Source: Centropus unirufus | Taxonomy: Eukaryota > Chordata > Aves > Cuculiformes > Centropidae | Direction: 5' to 3' | Assembly: GCA_013397695.1 (NCBI GenBank) | Contig: VYZI01000012.1 | Coordinates: 6,398,372 to 6,462,371, forward strand | DNA: 64,000 bases | Shown here: positions 26,858-36,499 of the stretch, piece by piece | Layout: each line of letters starts with the position of its first letter | How positions within the stretch are numbered: position 1 is the stretch's first letter | Made by a program: the position numbers and the translations under genes | Notes under the pieces: generated by a model | Told to the model about the DNA's origin: nothing | Database searches by the model: none | Seen by the model: the letters and a program-made list of their open reading frames with translations, nothing else

Positions 26858-29155
26858 CTCCTTAGATTTCCTGTGCCAGTCCTTATTTTCTCCTCCATCT
26901 CTCTCTTTCATCTCCTCTTCTGTAATGCCAACTTGGTTGGTGTAACTAATAGCTCTCCAGTCTCGGGGAGAGTTGGAAATACTTGCTATTTTGGATTCAG
27001 TTGCACTGTTTTCCTCTGTTAACGATCTGGATGACCTCCTAGTAAATAAACTTTTTTTTAAGGCTTTTACACGAAGACTCTCACTATTACTTCCACTGGC
27101 ATCTGAACAGCACCATTCTGGATTGTTATCCAGTTTGCCTCCATGAGGAGTATTGTGGCACTGAAATATCTGCGGGGAGTTACTCTCATCTGATGCAGCT
27201 TCACTTGTCAAAGAATTGAGATCTATTTGTACACTGACCTTCTCTGGCTGTTGAATTTTTTGATCCAACTTGCTTAATTTTCCCAGTACTTGGGAGATTT
27301 CTTCTCGGACACCTGAGAGAGACTCCAGTTTCTTCTCTATTTCACCAATCCTCAAAACTAATTTGCAGACACTCGTTTTTAGCTCATCATCTGTGTTACT
27401 GACATCTGCTCGGACCACTTTATCCAATTTGTTACAGGCATTCCCATTGGAGATTTTAGTCAAATTATGCTCAGGTGAGCTTTCACAGTCTGATTTATGA
27501 ACCTGAGACAAGGAACCAGTACTGTTGTAGCATGAAGACTGCATCACTCCTGTCGACCCACTTATACTCATGTCATCCAAAAACCGGAAAATGTCACTGA
27601 TGTCATCGCTCACAATTTCAGAGTCATCATCCGACTGCTTAAGAGAGTGCCGGTCTCCATACTTAGCTTGGCCCGGTGCACACAAATCCTTGCATTTCTT
27701 GTGGTCCAGAACTTGCTGCTCTGTTTGCGTCCCAACACTTGTGGTCCTGTCAAGGCTTAAGATCTGGACAGAAGTACAATTAATGCTTTTATCCTTAAAC
27801 TTTTTGACTGGCTCATGTTTCTCCACATCTAGAATGGAAGGAATTTCCTTGGGTTTATGCCCGTTTGGTTTCACAGCATAGTTTGCTTGCATAATGGGTT
27901 GCTGATCCTTTGCATTTAGATAGGACTGATGCCTGTCAGATGAAGGAAAGTTCGGAGAGGGGTTGTTGGAACTCTGGTATCGCAGCTTCTCTTCAGACTG
28001 TTTCCTATTAAAAAATGATCGTTCAAAGTCAGGTACTTCCTCAGTATTTAAACTCCAGCTCTTAGCTGGCCAGGCAGTTTGCTTTGTTGGTTTTCCAGCC
28101 CATTTTTTGGTGTCCTGGGGTCCAAGAATAGTAGTTGGGCCAAAATACGTTGAAGCTTGAAGATCATCTAAACTTTCATGCTTTGCTCGTCTTTTGTCCG
28201 GTATAGGGGAATAAACTGGATTCAAGTACTGACTGCTGTATGGCATTTCAAAGCTGTGGTTGAAGAAAGCCTGCTTAGAGCTTTCTTTCCTGTTCTGAGG
28301 CTCTCTGCGTCCATCTTCAGGGCTTTTGTTGGATGGTATTAAGTTGGGAGATATTGTAATCAGATTATGAAAATCTTCTTTGAATATATTTCTTTTCTGG
28401 ACACATGACTGCATCACAAATGGCTCATCGTTCGAAATGAAAGTTTCTTTTATGCCTGCACTTATAGGTAAGGAGTCCTGGTCTGAAATAGATTCATTTT
28501 CAATGTTCATGGGGAAGTACGTACTCTGCATCTCACATGGTGGAGATGTCGCAATGGAGTAGGATGCTAGCGCCTGCAGCCTGTCCAAAGAGGCAGCCCG
28601 GCCCTTCATCTCCTTATTAACACCCAGTAAAAAGTTGGGTTCTGATGAGGGGACAAACTGTTGACAGTCTTTGCAGTCCATCTTTCTGCATTTTGAAGAC
28701 CTTCTGACTGGAAAGCCCCGATTAAAATCTTGGTCATTCAGCTCACAGTTGGGCACGCAGTCTGCCATATTGCAGATTTCTGTGTCAGATCTACAGGACT
28801 CAAAGGACTCTTTCTTCTTCACTTTCTGCCTTGCAACTGGAAGTTTCTCCTTGGCCACTCCCCCGTTCATTTGTATGAGGTTGAATATTGTTACTATATC
28901 TGCTGCAACCATGATTTTCTTTGATTGCTGATTGTTTACAGTGCATCTCATTTTGTCTTTGAACAAAGTTGCTGGGAAATTAGGATCCAGGCAAGCAGTG
29001 TAAAACAACACACTTCTGAGCTTGGCCAACTGGGATAAATCAAACCTCGCACACAAGGACTTGCAGAGGTCCTGGTAAGAAACAGTATTCTGCTTTGTGT
29101 CCAGCTCCTCCAAGATCTTCACCAGGAAGAGTGAGGATTCCTGGTTGGACTCCAT
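26858..29155 (-). CDS. MINAR1: MINAR1 coding exon 2 (residues 1-766)
   Basis: This large exon encodes the first 766 residues of MINAR1 (KIAA1024/UBTOR), a family reported to bind Notch2 and to restrain mTOR signalling. The ATG at 29153-29155 has G at -3 and G at +4, and an in-frame TAA lies one codon upstream (29159-29161), so this start is firm. Residues 1-100 look like a compact helical domain. Residues 110-585 are rich in Ser, Asn, Lys and Asp and are probably disordered. Within them are seven cysteines (121-164), an NPVY (312-315), an SVGTQTE motif (473-479) and an acidic-hydrophobic patch (513-530). A heptad-like stretch at 588-636 looks like a coiled coil. RRSSRSL (706-712) is a basic phosphosite cluster. 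The exon ends in ...HRKSKE with donor GAG|GTAATT; reading through it adds only a short meaningless tail. The family identity is recognised from memory of the sequence, not from a search. Confidence 0.96.
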
Positions 29156-29201
29156 GGCTTAAGCGTATTTTGTTCTTTAGCCTGGAAACTGCAATCCACT
29201 T
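29156..29201 (-). other. MINAR1: Exon 2 5' UTR with alternative acceptors
   Basis: Three AG acceptors precede the MINAR1 ATG on the minus strand. They would start the exon at 29201 (after CTGTAG), 29188 (after TTGCAG) or 29181 (after TTCCAG). The first follows the best pyrimidine-rich stretch and a branch-like CTTAAC, so I prefer it. The choice decides whether an upstream reading frame from exon 1 ends before, or overlaps, the main start codon. Confidence 0.5.
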
Positions 29202-32200
29202 CTACAGCAACACAATAGCAAACAATAAAGATTGTTAAGTGACTCACAGATAATATTCAAGACCTTGTAATTTGATCACAGAAGCGACCCGCCTCCTATG
29301 CCACGCAGTCAAAGGCTTGCTTAACTCAGCCTCATGTTCCCAAACTCCAGGCTGTAATCCCAACATCAATGAAATCAATACTTAAGTGGAACTAGGATTT
29401 CATTCAAGGAGGGTCATTTATGTCAGCGTCTACTAAGGTGGGCAAGTGAATAAACTTGGAAGTTTATTCAGAAGCCCTGAAGGGGCTGAACCAACGGCAG
29501 ATACATGATCCCAGCCTGCTGGCTACGAGGCTTTCAGAGAATTTCTTACTTACTTGTGTAAAGTTGAAAGTAAAGACACGCCAAATTGTTTGGCAATAAT
29601 TCTAGCCCTATCCTAACCATAGATGATCTACTATGCCATGACAACCCCAGCTGTTTTCATATGCGACTGCAAATGGCTCTTCCACAAAATTTTCCGAGAA
29701 TAGACTTTTGACATGATTTTAGAAGTTATCTGAGCACATAATTACCATCTCGCTCAGTTAAAAAACATTATTTTCTCATCTGCTCTGAATTACCTCCTAT
29801 GGATACCATGACACTTTCAGAAATACTGTTTTCTAAAGTTTTGATTGAAGAATGTAAAAGCTGCCAGTTCCCATGCAAAAAATGTGTGTGATCCCCCTTT
29901 TCAGCTGTGAAGTGCAAAATTTAGAGAAGAGCAGGAAGAGTTAAGAAAAAAATAAAAAAATCCCACTGAATCTTGAAACCAATCCAGCAAATGCTAGAGG
30001 GCTGGCTGCCAATCAGGGTGGATTTGAAGCCTGAGAAATATCAAGGACAGAGAACATCCTCTTCAGTGATGTGCTCCCAGAGAAACCCAGGGAGTGCAGC
30101 TCTATTCACCAGTCTGAAATGATAGGGCAGAGGGGAGAGCAAAGGCTGCACATTTATATGGATAACAAGAATAGCTCAAGCAAGCACAGCTAACACTAGC
30201 AAACATCTTGGGAAGGATATAAACCTCTGTACTTGCAGAGTTGAAACCAACCTCTGGCTATTATGGATTAGGAAAGGATGTTGATGGGGGGCAGATTATT
30301 TTTCATCTGCCAACTGTGAATATCCTTGTCAATGTCTCTGCTGTTGGCTAGTAGGAGAGAGAGCACGGGATGATACAGTCTGCCAAATCCTGGGTTTGGT
30401 CACTTTGTTATTCACACTGATAGGAATGACACAAATATTTTCTCTTCCCCAAAAAGGTATGGTATCTTCTCCCATTCACTCTCATCCTTAGGTGACCCCT
30501 GGGACTAGTCTCTCCATCTATATCAAGTGCTGAATATCCACCCAAATGGCAAAGCACAAACGTAAGGCTTGCAAGGTTTCTTATTACTCATTTAAAAAGT
30601 CACCTGCCAAAAACCTTAGGACTCTTGAGCATCGTCCCAGGAATCCAGGGCTCCTGATCCCTCTCTTGTAGCCTTTCATCTTACCCTGACATTACACACT
30701 GGAGATCATCATCAGTGTCAGAAGCCAATATAAATCAGCTTTCAGTAGCAAACGCCACAGTAGCATCTTCCAGAGGGAAAAAAGAATACCACCAGGTTGC
30801 CCATACGAAAATGAAACAAGCCTCAATACAGACTTGGCTGTTTATTTAAAGAAGCAGCTTTCTGCTGTGTATAACCAGAAGTTAAGCAGCAGTAGCATTT
30901 AAGGTATTTCTATGATTATAAACAGAACTCTCAGAAACCAATGGCTACAGGGATTTTCCAACACCTCTGCTGCATGCATGTTTGCTTTTAAAGCTCGTGT
31001 ATTATGCATAGCAGCACAACTCTTTTGCTATCTGACAAAAAAAAAAGCCAAAATGTTATAGGGCTCAGTGCCCAGCAGCAGAAAGTGAGGCAAAAAGCCT
31101 GAGGATGCTTGTATCCCCTTTCTCTTTATCAACTGTGTGTGCTCAAAGGCACAGCCTTTTTAACAGTCTGCCTTTGTATTTCTCTGACATTTCACCATTA
31201 GAACATGAAAATCTCAAGCTGGGTCCAAACTGCTCTGCCACCAAAGCCACCAAGCCTTCCCAGAGTAAATCCACATGTGGGGCGCAGAGACTTTCCCAGC
31301 TGCCAGGGAAGTGGCATTGCAAGTCAATTTTCTGCGTATTTCAAATCTGCTATTTGGGGCTGGAGTGGAAATCTGTCTTTTGTCACCTCCCTGCTGAATA
31401 CCAGCAAAAGAAACTACCTCCTCCCATTTGTAACTTCACAGTTTCTCGCAAAATCTTCACCTGGATATGTGTTTTCACAGCCTGATATACATTCTACATG
31501 CTGTCTGCAGTGGCCTGCCAGCATCCTGATTTCTCCCCACTCACACTCCTGCTAAAATACACAAATAGCCAGTTTGCAAGAATATATTTCTTGAAACTGT
31601 CAACCCATTTTTCTCTGTTTTCCTGTCTTTACTCTCTCATCCCAGAGAGGAAATCCTAGGTATAGTTTTTTTAATTATTTTTGTTTGTACCAAGCCATTT
31701 TATTTATCCCCCCGGATCTCACATTGCTGTTATTTAGCACCAACAAGGAGCCTTGGTTTGGGGAATCCAGTCTACTTCCCACCACAGGGCAGCAGCACTG
31801 AACTGCAGAGCCCAGGTAGAGGAGCTCTGCTAGACCTGGTTTAGCTCAGCCTGGGACCCTGTACTCCCAGACCCAAGCCTGGGAGATTGCAGTCAGCTCT
31901 AAAGCAGTGAGGGGACAGGGAGGTGACAGAGGTTTTAAGCTGAGGGTGATAAGGAAAGAACAGAGACCGCTAAGGTGGGAATTTGGCCAATTCACTCTAC
32001 TGAGGGTCAGTTATGGGAAATGGGAATTGAAAAGGCAGGTTGCAAAATCAGATGGAGGCCCTGAGGAAAAGCAAGCTAGCTAGGAGTTAGAATAATTTCC
32101 CTTTCACTCCTTAGCTGTTCACAAAAAGCTTCCTGGTGTGAGCGTACAGGTGCAAAAGGTACCTTTGGGATTCAGCTTGGGCATGGAAACGGGTGAACCC

Positions 32201-35200
32201 TTGTGCCAGAGCATCAGAAATGTTGCTAGTGGAGCCCACAATGGATGCAAGCTGTGGAGAATAGGACAGGTTATCCCATGAGGATAATATAAAAGGGCCT
32301 CGAAACTTTGTTTCCTGGGTCAGGAATGTAAATACCCAGTGCCAAGGTTTGCAGTGGCGCATTAAGCTCCTCGGTGTTTTGACAAGCCTCCTGACAGCCC
32401 GCAGCAGAGACAGGTGTCTCTTGGCAAGTCACCCTGGGAGCCGATACATCCCAGGTGCCAAGCATCTGGCCATGCACTGTCTCACCTATTATGTCCACGT
32501 TCATTCATTAACTCTCAAAGTAGAACTAGAATAGACCTGGACACCGCATATAAATGCAAAGCTCTGAAATAAGCACAGGAAGGCTTTCTAGAGAGGGTAC
32601 AGGGTCATGTATCAGTCAGAAGCAGCAAAGTGAATGAAAGCACCCGCAGCAAGAGCAGCAGCACAGGGATTCCTTGGATGGCCTCAATTCCACAAACATC
32701 CTCATGCCTTACCTTCACTACAAACAGCCACACACACCCTCCAAACCAGCCCCAAACTGGCTTAGGTCTCCAGAGACATAGAGTTAACCACATGCAGGGA
32801 CAGGATTTAGCTTATTTATCTTCAGCAAGAAAGTCTCTGACCAAAGGAATCACTGAACATCTAATCTTTAATGATTTTTTTTATATTAACACTGGGTGGG
32901 TCGCTTCAACTTGGCTTCCTAGGATTCAACATTCACTGCTCTATTTACAGCAAAATTATATCCCAGCATGGACTAGTACAGCATCATATTGCACAGCTCA
33001 TCGATGGGGTCTGACTCTCCTTGCACGCAGATGAGCTCCACGCTTACCACAAATCAATGTCTTCTTGCCCTGCACCAAGAGCAATGAACTGAGCTCTCAT
33101 CTTACCATTAACCCACTATGTCTCAGCCTATGGAGGAGAAGAGCGAGAGCATTACAATTGCAACTTCAGTCCCTAGTGGCGCTTTCTGCTCCACAAAGGG
33201 AATATACTGTTCTACTTTTTGGCATCTTCAGGAATCAAGCCTCAATAAGACCTCTCCCCTGTGGTCCTCCAAACCAGGGGAACCTGCATACTCCATGCAG
33301 TTTGCTTCCCTGCAGAAAATCCAGAATGGACTTCCCTACCTCACCATCTCCCAAACCAGCGTTGTGGCAGGGGCTTCCCCTCACCTCCTAACTACCCTAT
33401 AAACTTACCATCCACAGGAATTCCTTAAATAAGTACTGCTTCCCAGTTACCCCCATGGTGCTGTCAGCCCCACTATATCTGCTCAGCGCAGCACCCATTG
33501 CTGCAGATAAATCCCAGCACGGGATTCAAGATAAAGTCCCACCACCACACTTCCCTGAGCAGCTGTGGGGTGGCAAGCTGCCTTGCACAAGCCCAAATTG
33601 TGGCCACAGGCAGACAGACCACATTATCTTCCTCTGTTATTTCCTCCTTCATTTCCTTCCCTGTTCTTTGTTCCTCTGACATTTGCTCTTCCCATTTCCC
33701 AGTACCCACAGCAGATGCAGCTAATACACAGATGCAGTTGCTGGAGTCATCGTTTCCCTTTCCCTTTGATTTGCCTCCCAGAAAGAAACAGCATCCTTGT
33801 TTTATTTCCCCCCACGGTGACTAACCGACCACCCTATCGTACCATTACAACGACAACAGACAGAGCGAGTGAGCCTCGCATAAATTCCCCCAGACTGAGC
33901 CAGCTACTTCAGCGCAGGAGAACATTAAAATAGAGCCAGTAATATGCTGTTTTACTATTAACTTGAGCTCATAAATCTTTCAGCCTGACTCCCCAGTGCC
34001 AGATACTATAAAACAAGGCAGGCAACACACACCTCGCATGAAACATACAACGCGTCGAGATGGTATTCAGTTTTTATTTTCTCCCATACTCACAAATCCA
34101 TTCCTCTGTCAAAACATCAAGAAATTTCTGACAAATGAATGGGCATCTCCAGCCCTGCCTGGCTTCTACCATGCACACACGGGGAGCCGACACTCAGGGA
34201 AACAATGCCCATTTCTTTACACCTTATTTCTCCTCCTCCTCCTCTTCCTGCCTTCTGCCGCTCATTAAAAAGAAAACTAAAAAGTGCAATTTGGAGCACT
34301 GCCTGCGCAATGGCAATCGCTTCTCTCCACCTTTCATTGAAAACAAAAGTCTTTCCCAACAGCCTGACACAGGCAGCCTCCTCCGGACTGTGCAGCAGCA
34401 GAGTGGGCTCCAGTCCCTGGGGCAGGTAGATATGTGCTGGCTCTTTGCCTCGCTGGTGTGATTTTTAATTCACTCCTCCAGAGCTGAAGGGAATGAACGC
34501 CTGCAGCCTGGGAGCTCACAGGGCTTGTGCATTTGCTCTTGCCAGCAGCTCGCTGATGTTCTGCACAGGAACGATGCACACTTTGCACCCTCCCGGGCAT
34601 CCCACCGCTAACCTTATCCACAGTTCACCAGGGGTTTCAGTGGGAACTAGCACTGGAAGAATTCTGCCTCTTATATGATAAGCCTTGAAAAACCACGCTT
34701 TACAAACCCAGCTCCCCAAGAGAGGCAGGCTCTGCTGTAAAAGCACTCTGCACGACACTTCAGCCCCTTACCCCCATGAAATTCAGCAGTTTTTAAAGCT
34801 TCCCATTGCAAAAATTAGCAGGGTACTTGTGCATAAAGGCACCATACCCTCACAGCTGTGTCAGCGCACAAGTCATACAAGGCTTGCCGCTGATTTTTCT
34901 TGCACAATAACATTAGGCTGATTATTTGCATTGTTCAGTTATGCAATCCAGGTTAAGGTATCTATATGGTCTGGAAAAGTGCAAACAATCATTCTTAAAC
35001 TATGCAATTAATTACTTGAATTATTACTGCACCATATGCTCTTGGTTATTCTTTGCCAACTACTGGTCCATACAAACACACACTAACACCGTCTTCTCAA
35101 TATGTTCTTAGAGCACATCCAAGTTACATTTTTCCCAAACGTGTTTGCAAACACTGACAGATAAACACGAAAATGTCAAATCTGGTTCAATGTGGAGCCA

Positions 35201-35744
35201 TTTATTCCATCTGTGGACAACCTGGATTTTCGCATGGCAAACCTATAACAACCCCACTCTCATCCCGGACTTTGCTCTGCACAGATTTGTTTTCCTTGAC
35301 CTGGTGGGTCCAGCTTCCATGGTCCCCATCACTGGCATCCCCCTTCCCTCCAGCCCCTCTGGCTCGGGATTTGGGGTTGTGGGGCCCAGGTTGGGGCTCA
35401 CCCACTTGCCGCCCCCCAGCTGCCCACAGACAGATCCAGCTGTGCGGGACTGAAGTGGAACTGCCAAAGTCACACATAGAGTTTCAAGATTTTTTAATCT
35501 CCCCTTTCCCAGCAGCCTGAAAAAGAGGTGGCACCTCGGCATGCCTGGCAGGGACCTCGGGAGCTGGGAGGGGGTCTCTTATCTGCACTCACCCCCCCTG
35601 CCCCCAGCCCAGCGTGGGGGGTGCCGATGCTGAATCCCCCTCCCTGGCACTCCCGGCCCTCACAGCATCCCTGGAGGGATTCTCCTTGGCTCTCCTTTCT
35701 TCCCTTTCGCATATCCCTACCCCCTCCCCGCACCTGGGGCTCAC
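29189..35744 (-). other. MINAR1 intron 1 (inferred)
   Basis: This is intronic DNA between the presumed first exon and exon 2. It is of mixed composition, with no recognisable coding exon, LINE or tandem array. Plus-strand pyrimidine-rich stretches around 33.5-34.3 kb create several short ORFs that look like compositional noise. If the promoter is elsewhere, this is simply upstream DNA. Confidence 0.45.
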
Positions 35745-35747
35745 CTG
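35741..35747 (-). other. Consensus splice donor of putative exon 1
   Basis: On the minus strand the site reads CAG|GTGAGC, with the last exon base at 35745. It is an almost perfect match to the donor consensus and lies at the 3' edge of the CpG island in the direction of MINAR1. It would splice to an acceptor just upstream of the MINAR1 start codon. A second good donor, AAG|GTAAGC, lies at about 36706 outside the island. Confidence 0.5.
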
Positions 35748-35784
35748 GGGGCTCCGCCTGCCCCTTGCCCGGGGGGCGCAGCCG

Positions 35785-35877
35785 TCACGGCTGGTTCTGC
35801 CGCTGCAGCAGCCGCTTCCCAGCCAGGAGCAGGAGGAGGAGGGAGGCACCGAGCCCGAAAGCCCAGAAGGATGCCAT
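35785..35877 (-). CDS. Possible 30-residue single-helix microprotein / uORF
   Basis: A 30-codon ORF lies in the presumed first exon of MINAR1, wholly upstream of the donor at 35745. The ATG has G at -3 and G at +4. The product starts MASFWAFGLGASLLLLLL, then AGKRLLQRQNQP and stop: one hydrophobic helix followed by a basic tail, the shape of a signal anchor or small integral membrane peptide. I do not recognise it as a known family. It could instead be a uORF whose translation tunes MINAR1, or a chance ORF in GC-rich DNA, where Leu and Ala codons are favoured. No expression evidence is available, so the call is tentative. Confidence 0.25.
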   Translation of the reverse strand: MASFWAFGLGASLLLLLLAGKRLLQRQNQP

Positions 35878-35916
35878 AGCGCCGGGCTGCGCTGACAAAG
35901 GCAGCAGCAGGTTGGC

Positions 35917-35973
35917 ATGGGAGGAGGGAGAGAGGGAGGGATGGAGGGAAGGAGGGAGGGATGGAAGGAGGGG
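35917..35973. repeat. GGGA/GGAT purine-rich low-complexity tract
   Basis: An almost pure purine run on the plus strand with repeated GGGAGGGATGGA units, inside the CpG island. It explains the Ser/Pro-Leu-rich peptide repeats seen in the antisense frames and should not be read as protein. Confidence 0.85.
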
Positions 35974-36091
35974 GCTGCACAGGCTGAGCCTCCCTGCGCC
36001 GCCCCCCGTGCCCGCAGCTGCGGGAGGGGCTGCCCCGACCGGCGCCGGGCGCTGCGGCACCGGGGCTGCTCGACCCGCAGGGGCTCTTTAA

Positions 36092-36124
36092 AATTATTAT
36101 TATTATTACTATTATTATTATTAC
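36092..36124. repeat. (ATT)n microsatellite
   Basis: About eleven ATT triplets with one or two ACT interruptions, lying in the middle of the GC-rich promoter island. On the minus strand it reads (AAT)n. Confidence 0.9.
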
Positions 36125-36203
36125 TGAGAGTCCCGTCGCTCCCGCAGCAAGGCGAGCTGCGGGGGTCTGGGGTCCAGGCAGCACCGAGCCCCGCGCACCC
36201 CCT

Positions 36204-36311
36204 GTCCCCAGGAGCTGCTGGGGGGAGAAGTGCCCGGCTCCTCCCCCCCCCCCCCCCCGTCCCCAGGAGCTGCTGGGGGGAGAAGTGCCCGGCTCCCCTC
36301 CCCCCCCCCCC
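36204..36311. repeat. Two-copy tandem duplication with C-runs
   Basis: A unit starting GTCCCCAGGAGCTGCTGGGG and running on through GAGAAGTGCCCGGCTC occurs at 36204-36258 and again at 36259-36311. Each copy ends in a long C homopolymer, about 16 and 12 bases. The copies are nearly identical, so the duplication is recent. The G-rich minus strand could form quadruplexes. Confidence 0.9.
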
Positions 36312-36458
36312 ATGCCAACCCCCCTAAATCCGGCCAAAAGGTGACAGCGCACCCCCAGACTGGTGCAAAGCAGGCAGGGGAGGGGGATGCTCAGCGTGAA
36401 AGGAAGCCTCTTCCCACCTGGGAGCATTGCATCCCAGCACCCATCCCTGCCACCGTCG

Positions 36459-36483
36459 GGGTACAAAGGCTTCCTTTGTACCC
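36459..36483. repeat. Perfect 11-base inverted repeat, 3-base loop
   Basis: GGGTACAAAGG (36459-36469) and CCTTTGTACCC (36473-36483) are exact reverse complements around the loop CTT, at the outer edge of the CpG island. CTTTGT and its complement ACAAAG resemble a TCF/SOX HMG-box core on each arm, which is inference only. Confidence 0.85.
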
Positions 36484-36499
36484 TTTGCAGCTGCACGGC

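Larger units (their letters stand above)
17190..35745 (-). other. MINAR1: MINAR1 transcription unit (model)
   Basis: This is the inferred minimum extent of the MINAR1 pre-mRNA: it includes the 3' part of the first exon only up to its donor, because the transcription start is not visible. The model joins a first exon in the CpG island (donor 35745), exon 2 (acceptor near 29181-29201), exon 3, exon 4 and a 3' UTR of about 3.7 kb. The coding part is secure. The first exon and the poly(A) site rest on splice and hexamer consensus only. In mammals, as I recall, TMED3 lies upstream and MTHFS/ST20 downstream; I could find no exon of any of these in the window. Confidence 0.6.
35480..36450 (-). promoter_or_regulatory. 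CpG island, probable MINAR1 promoter
   Basis: This is the only GC-rich, CpG-dense block in the window. Its core is about 35750-36200, with many CpG, GCGC and CCGG sites. It lies about 6.5 kb upstream of MINAR1 exon 2 and contains a consensus splice donor on the minus strand at 35745, so it fits a TATA-less promoter plus first exon. The transcription start is not visible; somewhere between 35950 and 36250 is plausible. A divergent transcript on the plus strand cannot be excluded, but nothing coding is seen there. Confidence 0.65.

Noticed and set aside
27270..28931. Several plus-strand open frames within MINAR1 exon 2
   Set aside because: They are antisense shadows of the real coding exon.
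35741..36496. 251-codon minus-strand frame across the CpG island
   Set aside because: Its composition (Gly, Pro, Ser, Ala runs) follows the GC-rich tandem and microsatellite repeats; it runs through the donor and has no domain.
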